A stretch of DNA of 47,046 nucleotides, taken from the NCBI GenBank assembly GCA_028696945.1, contig JAQVGD010000004.1, forward strand, positions 1 through 47,046, written 5' to 3'. The stretch is from Lutibacter sp. (GTDB taxonomy: Bacteria; Bacteroidota; Bacteroidia; Flavobacteriales; Flavobacteriaceae). A program made the translations under genes and the position numbers. The notes under the pieces are model-generated. The model made no database searches, was not told the DNA's origin, and was given only the letters and a program-made list of their open reading frames with translations. Below are positions 18,303 to 27,787 of this stretch, in pieces (the stretch's first letter is position 1; each line of letters starts with the position of its first letter).

Positions 18303-18905
18303 TTATGAAGTGCGTTTAGTTATTTCGTCACGAATTCTTGCGGCCAATTCATAATCTTCATTTTGAACAGCTTTGCTTAATTTTTCTTCTAATTCTTCGA
18401 GGGTGTCTTTTGAATACGAACTTGCTTTTTCAGGTTCTTCAATTAATTTTTCAATGCTTAAAGGCCCTTTTTCGTCTGTTGATTCATCTTTGGCTTTTAA
18501 ATAGATTCCTGCTTTGTCCAAAATATTTTCATAAGTATAAATTGGGGCATTAAATCTTGTTGCTAAAGCAATTGCGTCGGAAGTTCGTGTATCAATAATT
18601 TCTTCAATTTTATCGCGTTCACAAATTAAACTTGAATAAAATACGCCATCAACCAATTTATGGATGATTACTTGTTTAATTACAATGTGAAACCGGTCTG
18701 CGAAACTTTTAAATAAATCGTGTGTTAGCGGACGAGGAGGTTTAATTTCTTTTTCCAAAGCAATGGCGATGGACTGTGCTTCAAAAGCTCCAATAACTAT
18801 CGGCAACGTTCTGGAACCATTCACTTCACTCAAAACCAAAGCGTAAGCACCGCTTTGTGTTTGGCTGTAAGATATCCCTTTAATATTTAGGCGAACTAAA
18901 CTCAT
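18303..18905 (-). CDS. Bifunctional nuclease-domain (DUF151) protein with UVR motif
   Basis: The 200-residue protein has an N-terminal BFN/DUF151 domain (about 1-135; LPIVIGAFEAQSIAIALE, RPLTHDLFKS, ARFNAPIYTYENIL preceded by RTSDAIALA) and a C-terminal UvrB/UvrC-type motif (about 165-195; LEELEEKLSKAVQNEDYELAARIRDEI). Plant relatives of BFN have reported DNase and RNase activity; bacterial members are mostly uncharacterised. The BFN plus UVR arrangement is common in Bacteroidota as I recall. It is followed by nupC after 11 bp, so the two are likely co-transcribed. A strong terminator separates it from etfA upstream. Confidence 0.9.
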   Translation of the reverse strand: MSLVRLNIKGISYSQTQSGAYALVLSEVNGSRTLPIVIGAFEAQSIAIALEKEIKPPRPLTHDLFKSFADRFHIVIKQVIIHKLVDGVFYSSLICERDKIEEIIDTRTSDAIALATRFNAPIYTYENILDKAGIYLKAKDESTDEKGPLSIEKLIEEPEKASSYSKDTLEELEEKLSKAVQNEDYELAARIRDEITKRTS

Positions 18906-18914
18906 AAGTTAAAA

Positions 18915-18969
18915 TTAACAAAAAAGACTGTCTAATCAAAGGATTCTATCCCAATAATTAGGCAGCCTT
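18915..18969 (-). terminator. Intrinsic terminator after etfA
   Basis: On the minus strand the arm at 18969-18957 pairs with the arm at 18936-18924 over 13 positions with one mismatch and one G-U pair, followed by a run of T. It lies between the etfA stop and the start of the bifunctional-nuclease gene. Confidence 0.75.
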
Positions 18970-18993
18970 ATTTTGAGGCACAATTTAATAAAA

Positions 18994-19956
18994 TTATGCG
19001 TTATTCGCTTTAAATTCTTTTAACTTTTCAATTAATTTTGGAACTACTTCAAAAGCATCGCCAACAATACCATAATCTGCTGCTTTAAAGAAAGGTGCTT
19101 CTGGATCGGTATTGATAACCACTTTAACTTTTGAAGAGTTTACGCCAGCCAAATGTTGAATGGCACCTGAAATACCAATAGCAATGTATAAGTTTGCAGA
19201 AACTGGCTTTCCTGTTTGTCCAACATGTTCGCTATGAGGTCTCCATCCCGAATCTGATACTGGTTTTGAACATGCTGTTGCAGCACCCAAAACGCTGGCC
19301 AACTCTTCTATCATTCCCCAATTTTCTGGTCCTTTTAATCCTCTTCCTCCTGAAACTACAATATCGGCATCTGCAATAGTAACCTTACCTGAAGTTTGTT
19401 CAATTGCGGTAGAAACTAAATTACTTTCAACCAAAATAGGAGAAAATTCTTCAGCAGTTCCCGAAACCTTGTTTTCAACCAATCCAAAAGAATTTTTTGC
19501 AAGTGCAATCACTTTAATATCGGATAGTATTTGTGTATTGTTAAATGCTTTGTTGGAAAATGTTTTTCTTTTTACGGTGAATGGTGAGGTTTCACTTGGC
19601 AACGCAATCACATTGCTCGCAAAACCCGCATTTAAATTGGCTGCAACCATAGGCGCAAAGTACAATCCATTCGCATTTGAATCGATGATGATAACTTGTG
19701 AGCTTTCTTTTTCAGCAGCTTGTTTAACAACATTGGCAATTATTTTAGCATTAAAAATCTTCAATGCGTCATTTTTAACGGTTAAAACTTTTTCAGCACC
19801 ATAATTATATAGTATTGAAGGGTCATTTGAATTTATCGTCAATACCACTAAGTTGGTTCCCAATTGCTCTGCAACTTTTTTTCCGTAGGAAGTCACTTCA
19901 AGAGCAGATTTTTTATATTTTCCTTCCGATGTTTCGGCAAAAACTAATACTGACAT
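18994..19956 (-). CDS. etfA: Electron transfer flavoprotein, alpha subunit
   Basis: FAD-binding subunit of the heterodimeric flavoprotein that takes electrons from acyl-CoA and other dehydrogenases and passes them to the quinone pool. The 320 residues have an N-terminal ETF alpha/beta domain and a C-terminal FAD domain with VSGGRGLKGPENW near residue 203, DSGWRPHSEHVGQTGKPV near 238, YIAIGISGAIQHLAG near 259 and NTDPEAPFFKAADYGIVGD near 287. It follows etfB in the same direction with an 87-bp gap holding a heptamer repeat. Confidence 0.97.
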   Translation of the reverse strand: MSVLVFAETSEGKYKKSALEVTSYGKKVAEQLGTNLVVLTINSNDPSILYNYGAEKVLTVKNDALKIFNAKIIANVVKQAAEKESSQVIIIDSNANGLYFAPMVAANLNAGFASNVIALPSETSPFTVKRKTFSNKAFNNTQILSDIKVIALAKNSFGLVENKVSGTAEEFSPILVESNLVSTAIEQTSGKVTIADADIVVSGGRGLKGPENWGMIEELASVLGAATACSKPVSDSGWRPHSEHVGQTGKPVSANLYIAIGISGAIQHLAGVNSSKVKVVINTDPEAPFFKAADYGIVGDAFEVVPKLIEKLKEFKANNA

Positions 19957-19976
19957 ATTATTTTAAGATTTTGGAC

Positions 19977-19997
19977 TTTAGATTTTAGATTTTAGAT
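19977..19997. repeat. Three-copy TTTAGAT heptamer repeat between etfB and etfA
   Basis: Three perfect head-to-tail copies of TTTAGAT at 19977-19983, 19984-19990 and 19991-19997. Located in the 87-bp leader of etfA. Slippage here would alter spacing only. Confidence 0.85.
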
Positions 19998-20043
19998 TTG
20001 TTTTTCTAAAATTAAAACTAAAATGAATTTATATTTTTAATTT

Positions 20044-20790
20044 TTAAATAACTTTTGCTTCGTTGTGCAATAAATTAATGAGTTCACCTACATTGTCTGC
20101 ATCAACTAATTTACAAGCTGATTTTGCAGCCTGTTTTTCAAATGAAACGATGGCTGTTTTTGCACTTCCATTGGAAGATTCTACTACAATTAGCGGTTTT
20201 TGACGCGCCATCATAATGCCACGCATATTTGGAATTCGCAAATCCTTTTCTTCAACCAAACCTTTTTGTCCAGCAATAATCAAAGGAAGATTTGCAGAAA
20301 GCATTTCTTTTCCCCCATCAATTTCACGTGAAATAGTGGCTTTATCACCGTCAATTTCAAGTCCGATACATGCGTTTACAAAATTATAGTCTAAAAAGGC
20401 TGCGAGCATTGCAGGCACCATTCCACCGTTATAATCGATAGATTCTTTTCCGGCAAGCACTAAATTATATTCGCCGTTTTTTACCACTTCAGCCAATTCT
20501 TTTGCAACGGTAAAACCATCTAAAGCTTCAATATTTACTCTAATGGCATCATCGGCACCAATAGCCAAAGCTTTGCGTAAAGTTGGTTCTGTTGTAGCAT
20601 TTCCTACAGTGGCAACAGTTATTGTGGCTCCTTGTTTTTCTTTAAACCACATGGCTCTTGTTAATACAAATTCATCATAAGGATTTATCACATATTGCAC
20701 ACCGCTGGTGTCGAATTTTGAATTATTTTCAACAAAATTAATCTTTGATGTGGTGTCTGGAACGTGACTGATACAAACTAATATTTTCAT
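20044..20790 (-). CDS. etfB: Electron transfer flavoprotein, beta subunit
   Basis: The AMP-binding partner of EtfA. The 248 residues begin MKILVCISHVPDTTSKI and include VINPYDEFVLTRA near residue 35, LAGKESIDYNGGMVPAMLAAFL near 112 and IDGGKEMLSANLPLII near 159, the usual beta-subunit blocks ending with NMRGIMMARQKPL. First gene of etfB-etfA and divergent from pdhB across 182 bp. Beta-oxidation dehydrogenases that would supply electrons are not in the window. Confidence 0.97.
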   Translation of the reverse strand: MKILVCISHVPDTTSKINFVENNSKFDTSGVQYVINPYDEFVLTRAMWFKEKQGATITVATVGNATTEPTLRKALAIGADDAIRVNIEALDGFTVAKELAEVVKNGEYNLVLAGKESIDYNGGMVPAMLAAFLDYNFVNACIGLEIDGDKATISREIDGGKEMLSANLPLIIAGQKGLVEEKDLRIPNMRGIMMARQKPLIVVESSNGSAKTAIVSFEKQAAKSACKLVDADNVGELINLLHNEAKVI

Positions 20791-20918
20791 GGAATTAGGT
20801 ATTTTGAAATTTGGTATAAAATTACACGTCTTTAATCGTTTATTATGCTACGAATATACTATTTATTTTTAAGATATTATGCACGCATAGCAATTTTTTT
20901 ATTAAGACGTCATTTTTT

Positions 20919-20949
20919 TTGAAAGAACTGTTATAATTGTTTAATTTTG
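20919..20949 (+). promoter_or_regulatory. Promoter of pdhB
   Basis: TTG at 20919-20921 and TAATTTTG at 20942-20949, separated by 20 bp, match both Bacteroidota promoter elements well. The start site would be near 20956. That excludes the upstream in-frame ATG at 20937 and supports translation from 20973. Confidence 0.7.
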
Positions 20950-20972
20950 CAAATCCTAAAAAACAGATTAAA

Positions 20973-21953
20973 ATGAAGACTATACAATTTAGAGAAGCGA
21001 TTTGTGAAGCAATGAGTGAAGAAATGCGCAGGGATGAAACTATTTACTTAATGGGAGAAGAAGTTGCCGAATATAATGGAGCTTATAAAGCTTCAAAAGG
21101 AATGTTGGATGAGTTTGGGGAAAAACGCGTAATTGATACACCTATTTCCGAATTGGGTTTTACAGGAATTGCGATTGGTTCTGCCATGAACGGAAACCGA
21201 CCGATAGTTGAATATATGACTTTTAACTTTTCCTTGGTGGGCATTGATCAAATTATAAATAACGCCGCAAAAATCAGACAAATGTCGGGCGGCCAAATAA
21301 ATTGTCCTATTGTATTTCGTGGTCCAACTGGATCTGCGGGGCAGTTGGGAGCAACACATTCACAGGCATTTGAAAACTGGTTTGCAAATACGCCAGGTTT
21401 AAAAGTGGTAGTACCTTCAAACCCTTATGACGCAAAAGGTTTGTTAAAAGCTGCAATTAGAGATGATGACCCAGTTATTTTTATGGAATCTGAACAAATG
21501 TATGGAGATAAAGGCGAAGTGCCAGATGGTGAATATATTATTCCAATCGGGGTTGCCGACATAAAAAGAGAAGGGACGGATGTAACAATAGTTTCATTTG
21601 GAAAAATAATTAAAGAGGCTTATAAAGCCGCTGATATTTTAGAAAAAGAGGGAATTTCAGTCGAAATTATAGATTTGCGAACCGTCAGACCAATGGACAG
21701 CGAAGCAATTTTTAAATCGGTTAGAAAAACAAACCGCTTGGTTATTTTAGAAGAAGCTTGGCCTTTTGGCAGTGTTTCTTCGGAAATTACTTTTCAAGTA
21801 CAGGAAAATGTATTCGATTATTTAGATGCACCCATAAAAAGAATTACTACTGCAGACACACCTGCACCTTATTCTCCAGTTTTATTGGAAGAATGGCTGC
21901 CAAATGCAAATGATGTTGTAAATGCGGTAAAAGAAGTATTGTATAAAAAATAA
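20973..21953 (+). CDS. pdhB: Pyruvate dehydrogenase E1 component, beta subunit
   Basis: Beta subunit of the thiamine-diphosphate-dependent E1 enzyme, which decarboxylates pyruvate in the pyruvate dehydrogenase complex. I chose ATG 20973, giving 326 residues starting MKTIQFREAICEAM. The in-frame ATG at 20937 lies ahead of the predicted transcription start and would add 12 unconserved residues. Conserved blocks are MGEEVAEYNGAYKAS, DTPISELGFTGIAIGSAM, FRGPTGSAGQLGATHSQ and EEAWPFGSVSSEI. The Q-A-F-E sequence after the TPP-facing histidine supports a 2-oxo-acid E1 beta. The alpha subunit and E2 are not adjacent. A branched-chain or acetoin E1 beta is less likely. Confidence 0.92.
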   Translation: MKTIQFREAICEAMSEEMRRDETIYLMGEEVAEYNGAYKASKGMLDEFGEKRVIDTPISELGFTGIAIGSAMNGNRPIVEYMTFNFSLVGIDQIINNAAKIRQMSGGQINCPIVFRGPTGSAGQLGATHSQAFENWFANTPGLKVVVPSNPYDAKGLLKAAIRDDDPVIFMESEQMYGDKGEVPDGEYIIPIGVADIKREGTDVTIVSFGKIIKEAYKAADILEKEGISVEIIDLRTVRPMDSEAIFKSVRKTNRLVILEEAWPFGSVSSEITFQVQENVFDYLDAPIKRITTADTPAPYSPVLLEEWLPNANDVVNAVKEVLYKK

Positions 21954-22008
21954 AGGCATAGAATTTGCGCAACATTTTCCTTTCAAACTAACCCCGAAAG
22001 GTTTTTTT

Positions 22009-24507
22009 ATGATGATAAAAAAAAATATTTTTCTAAGTTTTCTGTTTTCATTTGTTTTTTTTTCTAGTTTTTCTCAAGTAAAAATTGGAGGTGTTGTTAA
22101 AGATGAACAAAATCAAACCATTCCATTTGCAAATATTGTTTTTGTGGGTTCTTCCGTTGGAACTGTTTCCGATGAAAATGGCAAGTTTTATCTAGAATCC
22201 AACAAAACATATACCCAAATAGAGGTTTCGTTTTTGGGTTACGAAAGCAAAATTGTCCCGATAAAAAGCAGGGATTTTAATTTAACAATTACCTTAAATG
22301 AAGCAGCCTCCTTATTAAAGGAAGTTTTTATTTATAGAGGAAAAGTTAAGAAAAAGGGAAATCCAGCCATAGCCATTTTGGAAAAAATTTGGGCCAGAGA
22401 ACGTCAGAACGGCATCTACTTATTTGATCAATACCAATATGAAAAGTACGAGAAACTGGAGTTTGATATGAATAATATTGACAGTGCCATGATAAAAAGT
22501 AAATTTTTCAAAGGGATGGAGTTTATTTTTGAAGGAATTGACACATCAAACGTCACAGGAAAAGCATTTTTGCCCATTTTTATCAATGAATCAGTTTATA
22601 AATCTTATGGAAAAAACAAGGGTGGAAAAAGATTTCGGGAAGACTTAGTTGCCAATAAAAATTCAGGATTTGAAAACAATCAAAACGTAATTGCGTTTAT
22701 AAAAGATTTATATGAGGATTATAATGTTTATAACAGCTACATTAAAATTTTCGACAAAAGTTTTGTAAGTCCAATTTCTAAAGCCGCAGGCGTTTCAACC
22801 TATAATTATATTTTGTCGGACAGTGCTTTTATCGACAATAAATGGTGTTTTAATATTTTATATTATCCGCGAAGAAAAGGAGAACTCACTTTTAAAGGTA
22901 ATTTTTGGGTAAATGACACTACTTTTGCCATCAAAAAAATTAATATGCAGGCCAATAAAAGTGCCAATATTAACTGGGTAAAAGATATTTATATTGAACA
23001 GGAATTTGATGTAATGAATGATTCGGTTTTTTTGTTGAAACGCGATTATATGATGTCCGATTTTAGTTTGAATAAAAAGGACAAATCGAAAGGTTTGTAT
23101 GGCAAAAGAACCACCATGTTTAAGAATTATAAATTCTATGAAAAAAAGGAGGATGCTTTTTATAATGAGAAAATAAACGTTTACGATAAAAATATTTACT
23201 CGAGAGCCGATGATTATTGGAGTGAGAACCGACAAGAAAAATTAAATGAAAATGAACAGGGAATCTATAAAATGTTAGACACTCTAGCCACAGTTCCTAA
23301 ATTTAAACGCATTTATAATTTGGTTTCCATTTTAGGTTCGGGCTATATTGAATTTAATAAATTCGATTATGGAGATATTTTTTCAACCTTTGGAAAAAAT
23401 GATGTTGAAGGATGGCGATTGCGTGCAGGTGGAAGAACATATCTGGGTGGAAATGAGCCTTGGCGTTTGCAGGGATACACAGCTTACGGATTTAAAGATA
23501 ATAAATTCAAATATGGTTTTTCGGGGAAATGGATGCTAAATCCGAAGAGCAGATTTATTATTGGTGCCGGAAACAGGCGAGATGTGGAACAAATTGGCGT
23601 AAGCTTAACCACAACTAATGATGTGATGGGCAGAAGTTTTGCTTCATCTTCCTTATTTTCTTCAGGTGATAACAGCAAGCTGACTTCCATTAATTTATCG
23701 AATGTTTTCATGTCCATTGAGCCACTGAACAATTTAGATTTTAAAATTGGTACCTCCTACAGAACTTTGGAATCTGCTTCGCCAGATACCTTTAATTTAG
23801 ATTATTGGGTTGATAAAGAAAACAACATTAAAAAATCCGAATTGGCACAGTCTGAAATCGATTTTACGGTAACCTATACGCCTAACAGAAAAACAATTGG
23901 TTATGGCGTTGAACGAAATGATGTTAGTGACAACTATTCTACCTTATTCTTGAATTATTCAAAAGGAATTAAAGGAATGTTTAACAGCGATTTTAATTAT
24001 GAAAAAGTCCAATTTTATTACCGACAGCCCATATTAATCGGGGGGTTTGGCAGAATGTTTACCACGTTTGAAATTGGAAAAACATTTGGTGAAGTACCAC
24101 TCGGACTCTTAAATGTGGTGCCTGGAAATCAGTCTTATTTCACTATTGAAAACACCTATTCTTTGTTGGATTATTATGAATTTGTAACCGATACTTATGC
24201 ATCTCTTCATGTGGAGCACAGTTTTAATGGAAGATTCTTTTCAAGAATTCCATTGTTTAGAAAACTCAATTTGCGGGAAATTGTTGGTGGAAAAGTAGTT
24301 TGGGGAGAAATTTCCGACAAGAATATAGCACTTAATGCATCAAACATAAATTATGTGGCACCTACAAAAGCATATTACGAATATAGCGTTGGGGTGGGTA
24401 ATATTTTTAAAGTTTTCAGAATTGATTTTAGCTGGAGAGGAAATTATAGAGATGTGCCAAATGCCAATAATTTTGCCATAAAAGGTGCCTTCGGATTTCA
24501 TTTCTAA
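22009..24507 (+). CDS. DUF5686 outer-membrane protein with carboxypeptidase-like regulatory domain
   Basis: The 832 residues start with a signal peptide (about 1-23, ending FSSFSQ), a CarboxypepD_reg-like beta-sandwich (about 24-100; VKIGGVVKDEQNQTIPFANI, then FLGYESKI), and a long DUF5686 region ending in beta-strand-rich sequence that finishes with FHF, suggesting an outer-membrane barrel. It resembles TonB-receptor relatives of Bacteroidota but lacks a TonB plug. Function unknown; members are often annotated as carboxypeptidase-like regulatory domain proteins. Two adjacent methionines begin the frame, so the start could be 22009 or 22012. No obvious operon with pdhB, which ends 55 bp upstream. 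Confidence 0.85.
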   Translation: MMIKKNIFLSFLFSFVFFSSFSQVKIGGVVKDEQNQTIPFANIVFVGSSVGTVSDENGKFYLESNKTYTQIEVSFLGYESKIVPIKSRDFNLTITLNEAASLLKEVFIYRGKVKKKGNPAIAILEKIWARERQNGIYLFDQYQYEKYEKLEFDMNNIDSAMIKSKFFKGMEFIFEGIDTSNVTGKAFLPIFINESVYKSYGKNKGGKRFREDLVANKNSGFENNQNVIAFIKDLYEDYNVYNSYIKIFDKSFVSPISKAAGVSTYNYILSDSAFIDNKWCFNILYYPRRKGELTFKGNFWVNDTTFAIKKINMQANKSANINWVKDIYIEQEFDVMNDSVFLLKRDYMMSDFSLNKKDKSKGLYGKRTTMFKNYKFYEKKEDAFYNEKINVYDKNIYSRADDYWSENRQEKLNENEQGIYKMLDTLATVPKFKRIYNLVSILGSGYIEFNKFDYGDIFSTFGKNDVEGWRLRAGGRTYLGGNEPWRLQGYTAYGFKDNKFKYGFSGKWMLNPKSRFIIGAGNRRDVEQIGVSLTTTNDVMGRSFASSSLFSSGDNSKLTSINLSNVFMSIEPLNNLDFKIGTSYRTLESASPDTFNLDYWVDKENNIKKSELAQSEIDFTVTYTPNRKTIGYGVERNDVSDNYSTLFLNYSKGIKGMFNSDFNYEKVQFYYRQPILIGGFGRMFTTFEIGKTFGEVPLGLLNVVPGNQSYFTIENTYSLLDYYEFVTDTYASLHVEHSFNGRFFSRIPLFRKLNLREIVGGKVVWGEISDKNIALNASNINYVAPTKAYYEYSVGVGNIFKVFRIDFSWRGNYRDVPNANNFAIKGAFGFHF

Positions 24508-24526
24508 AAATTACTGGAATTAGACG

Positions 24527-24555
24527 TTTGTTAGAAGATGATTTTTGTATTTTTG
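24527..24555 (+). promoter_or_regulatory. Probable promoter of ppa
   Basis: TATTTTTG at 24548-24555 matches TAnnTTTG. TTTG at 24527-24530 lies 17 bp upstream, slightly short of the usual spacing. It is followed by an A-rich 22-nt stretch up to the ppa start. Confidence 0.45.
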
Positions 24556-24577
24556 AAAAAAATTTAACTAAGGGAAA

Positions 24578-25105
24578 ATGGGCAGTAAAACCAATAAAAC
24601 ATTTGATGTATTGATTGAGATTCCAAAAGGAAGTAGAAACAAGTATGAATATGATTTTGTGTTGCGTAAAATTAGGTTCGACAGAATGTTGTTTTCTTCT
24701 ATGATGTATCCTGGAGATTATGGATTTATTCCTGAAACTTTGGCCTTGGACAAAGATCCATTGGATGTTTTGGTGTTGGGGGGTGAACCAACGTTTCCTA
24801 TGTGTGTTATGGAAGTTAAACCTATTGGTGTATTTCACATGACCGATGAAAAAGGACCAGATGAAAAAATTATTTGCGTGCCAATTTCGGATCCAATTTG
24901 GAGTGAATTAAATGACGTTTCCGACATGAATCCACATCTGGTAAAAGAGATAGAACATTTTTTTCAAGTTTATAAAGATTTGGAGAAAAAGAAGGTCGAT
25001 GTTGGCGGTTGGGGAGATGTTAAAGAAGCCTATGAAATTGTGGTGCAATGCACCGAGCGCTATGATTTAAGTGAACACAAGAAAAAAAGAACTTTTACCA
25101 TATAA
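24578..25105 (+). CDS. ppa: Inorganic pyrophosphatase, family I (soluble)
   Basis: Cytosolic Mg-dependent enzyme that hydrolyses pyrophosphate to phosphate, pulling biosynthetic reactions forward. The 175 residues have IEIPKGSRNKYEYD near residue 9, YPGDYGFIPETLALDKDPLDVLVLGG near 46-71 containing the metal-binding aspartates, and a KIICVPISDP block near 98. It lies 131 bp before hppA on the same strand, so soluble and membrane pyrophosphatases are neighbours. A separate promoter precedes it. Confidence 0.96.
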   Translation: MGSKTNKTFDVLIEIPKGSRNKYEYDFVLRKIRFDRMLFSSMMYPGDYGFIPETLALDKDPLDVLVLGGEPTFPMCVMEVKPIGVFHMTDEKGPDEKIICVPISDPIWSELNDVSDMNPHLVKEIEHFFQVYKDLEKKKVDVGGWGDVKEAYEIVVQCTERYDLSEHKKKRTFTI

Positions 25106-25235
25106 TTGATAAATTAAAGACCTTAAAATTATACCATCTTTAAAAATTAATGATGTTTTTTTTTATATGCCTTATTTTACTAATTTTAGCCCTGTTTAAA
25201 AAAAATCAACTAATTATAATTAACAAATAATAAAA

Positions 25236-27632
25236 ATGGAATTAATCGTAAGTTATTTACCTCTATTTGGTGTCGCGGCACTGGTTTTTGTCTTTTTCAA
25301 AAATTCTTGGGTGTCCAAACAAGATGGAGGGAATGAGAAAATGGCAAGAATCGCCAAGAATATTGCTGATGGCGCAATGTCGTTTTTGAAAGCTGAATAT
25401 AAAATACTTTCAATTTTTGTGATTGCCGTTGCCATTTTGCTTTATTTCAAAGGAACTTATGAAACAGGATCAAACGGAATGGTTGCGGTATCCTTTGTTG
25501 TAGGTGCTTTTTGTTCTGCATTGGCTGGTTTTATTGGTATGAAAGTTGCTACCAAAGCGAACGTAAGAACTACGCAAGCTGCCAGAACTTCTTTAGGAAA
25601 AGCATTAGAAGTTGCTTTCGCAGGTGGTGCAGTTATGGGATTGGGCGTTGTAGGCCTTGGTGTTTTAGGATTGAGTTCTTTATTTATGTTATATAGCGGA
25701 CAAGGATGGGCTATTTCTGAAGTATTAAATGTACTTTCAGGATTCTCGTTAGGTGCTTCATCAATCGCATTATTTGCGCGTGTTGGTGGTGGTATTTATA
25801 CCAAGGCTGCCGATGTTGGTGCCGATCTTGTTGGGAAAGTGGAAGCAGGAATTCCTGAAGATCATCCTTTAAATCCTGCGACTATTGCAGATAACGTTGG
25901 TGATAATGTTGGTGATGTTGCCGGTATGGGTGCCGATTTATTTGAATCGTATGTGGGCTCTATTATTGGAACCATGGTTTTAGGTGCTGCTTTTGTTACA
26001 ATACCAGCTTTTCAGACTTCGTTTGACGGCTTAGGAGCTATATACTTGCCACTGATTTTAGCGGCAGTCGGAATTGTGATGTCAATTATTGGAACATTTT
26101 TTGTAAAAGTAAAAGATGGTGGAGATCCGCAAACTGCTTTAAATATTGGTGAATTTGGTTCAGCAGGCTTAATGGTTGTCGCCTCTTATTTTGTGATTGA
26201 TCAAATGCTGCCTCAAACTTGGATTTTTAAAGGAATAGAATATACATCAATGGGTGTGTTTTGGGCAACAATCGCTGGTTTAGTGGCCGGTTTGTTGGTT
26301 GGAAAAGTAACAGAATATTATACTGCGACTGGTAAAAAACCTGTAATGTCTATTGTTAGACAATCGGAAACTGGTGCGGCAACAAATATTATTGCTGGTT
26401 TAGGTGTTGGAATGATGTCAACCGCAATACCAATTCTTTTAATTGCATCAGCTATTTTAGTTTCGCATCATTTTGCTGGTTTATACGGTATTGCAATTGC
26501 AGCCGTTGGGATGTTGGCAAATACAGGAATTCAGTTGGCGGTTGATGCTTACGGTCCAATTTCTGACAATGCCGGCGGTATTGCCGAAATGGCTGAATTA
26601 CCTAAAGAAGTGCGTCAGCGTACAGATAAATTAGATGCCGTTGGAAATACAACTGCAGCTATTGGAAAAGGATTTGCCATCGCTTCTGCCGCTTTAACGG
26701 CTTTGGCTTTGTTCGCCGCTTTTATGCAAACTGCAAATTTAACTTCTATTGACGTTTCTCAGCCTAAAATTATGGCTGGACTTTTAGTGGGTGGTATGTT
26801 GCCGTTCGTGTTTTCTGCTTTGGCAATGAATGCCGTTGGACGTGCAGCTATGGCAATGATTGAAGAAGTTCGTCGCCAGTTTAGGGATATTCCCCAGCTA
26901 AAAGCTGCGTTGGTAGTGATGAAAAAATATGATTCCGATATGTCTAAGGCATCTGAGGAAGACAGAAAAATATTTGATGAAGCCGATGGTGTTGCAGATT
27001 ATTCAAAATGTGTTGAAATCTCCACACAAGCATCATTACGGGAAATGGTTTTGCCTGGTTTAATGGCGATTACGGTACCAGTTTTGGTGGGATATATTGG
27101 TGGCGCCCAAATGTTAGGAGGTTTATTGGCCGGTGTAACAGTATCAGGTGTTTTAATGGCTATTTTCCAATCCAATGCCGGTGGTGCATGGGACAATGCG
27201 AAAAAAACAATTGAAGAAAAAGGTTTAAAAGGAACTGACGCGCATAAAGCTGCCGTAGTTGGAGATACTGTAGGTGATCCATTTAAAGACACTTCAGGAC
27301 CATCATTAAACATTTTATTGAAATTAATGTCGGTTGTGGCATTGGTAATTGCGCCAAGTATTGCGCTTTCTGCCGATGAAGTTGCAGAGTATGCAAGAGA
27401 AAATGCACCAACTGAAATGATTTCTCACGAAATTTCCAAGGAAGTACAAGTTCTCATGAGCACAAATGAGGATGGGTCTGTAAAAGCGACGGTAACCACA
27501 ACTTCAATTGATAACGGAATTGTTACAACTGACGAAAAAGTCTTTGAAGGAACTGCAGAAGAGGTAAAAGCTGAAATTCAAAATCTTAAAGATGTTAAAG
27601 TTGAGGTAATTACATCAACATCAGACAATTAA
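25236..27632 (+). CDS. hppA: Membrane-bound, ion-pumping pyrophosphatase
   Basis: Integral membrane enzyme that couples pyrophosphate hydrolysis to Na+ or H+ export. The 798 residues contain many membrane segments and the signature [19 protein letters not shown] with the catalytic [21 protein letters not shown] (residues about 190-230), and a second acidic block [15 protein letters not shown] near 675. [16 protein letters not shown] has alanine at the position that separates K+-dependent enzymes from K+-independent ones (lysine), so this is probably K+-stimulated and, by family, likely a Na+ pump; the ion is inferred. After the last membrane helix an acidic, threonine/valine-rich tail of about 88 residues (about 711-798) is appended. 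Follows ppa. Confidence 0.95.
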   Translation: MELIVSYLPLFGVAALVFVFFKNSWVSKQDGGNEKMARIAKNIADGAMSFLKAEYKILSIFVIAVAILLYFKGTYETGSNGMVAVSFVVGAFCSALAGFIGMKVATKANVRTTQAARTSLGKALEVAFAGGAVMGLGVVGLGVLGLSSLFMLYSGQGWAISEVLNVLSGFSLGASSIALFARVGGGIYTKAADVGADLVGKVEAGIPEDHPLNPATIADNVGDNVGDVAGMGADLFESYVGSIIGTMVLGAAFVTIPAFQTSFDGLGAIYLPLILAAVGIVMSIIGTFFVKVKDGGDPQTALNIGEFGSAGLMVVASYFVIDQMLPQTWIFKGIEYTSMGVFWATIAGLVAGLLVGKVTEYYTATGKKPVMSIVRQSETGAATNIIAGLGVGMMSTAIPILLIASAILVSHHFAGLYGIAIAAVGMLANTGIQLAVDAYGPISDNAGGIAEMAELPKEVRQRTDKLDAVGNTTAAIGKGFAIASAALTALALFAAFMQTANLTSIDVSQPKIMAGLLVGGMLPFVFSALAMNAVGRAAMAMIEEVRRQFRDIPQLKAALVVMKKYDSDMSKASEEDRKIFDEADGVADYSKCVEISTQASLREMVLPGLMAITVPVLVGYIGGAQMLGGLLAGVTVSGVLMAIFQSNAGGAWDNAKKTIEEKGLKGTDAHKAAVVGDTVGDPFKDTSGPSLNILLKLMSVVALVIAPSIALSADEVAEYARENAPTEMISHEISKEVQVLMSTNEDGSVKATVTTTSIDNGIVTTDEKVFEGTAEEVKAEIQNLKDVKVEVITSTSDN

Positions 27633-27657
27633 CTCTTGAAATTATTTATAGATATTA

Positions 27658-27686
27658 AATAGTCCGCCAATTGGCGGACTATTTTT
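27658..27686. terminator. Terminator after hppA
   Basis: Perfect palindrome with 13-base arms, AATAGTCCGCCAA (27658-27670) and TTGGCGGACTATT (27671-27683), followed by more T. It can act on both strands and serves hppA and the convergent DUF21/CBS gene. Confidence 0.9.
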
Positions 27687-27787
27687 ATGATGAATTTTAG
27701 GTAGCAATCTTGTTTTTATTTGATTTTTGACAGTTTGCTTATTTTCTATAAATTTGAATTTGTTATCTTAAATCATTCTTGCTATTG

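Noticed and set aside
22858-23235. 125-codon frame antisense to the DUF5686 gene
   Set aside because: F/I-rich shadow of a coding region on the plus strand; no independent support.
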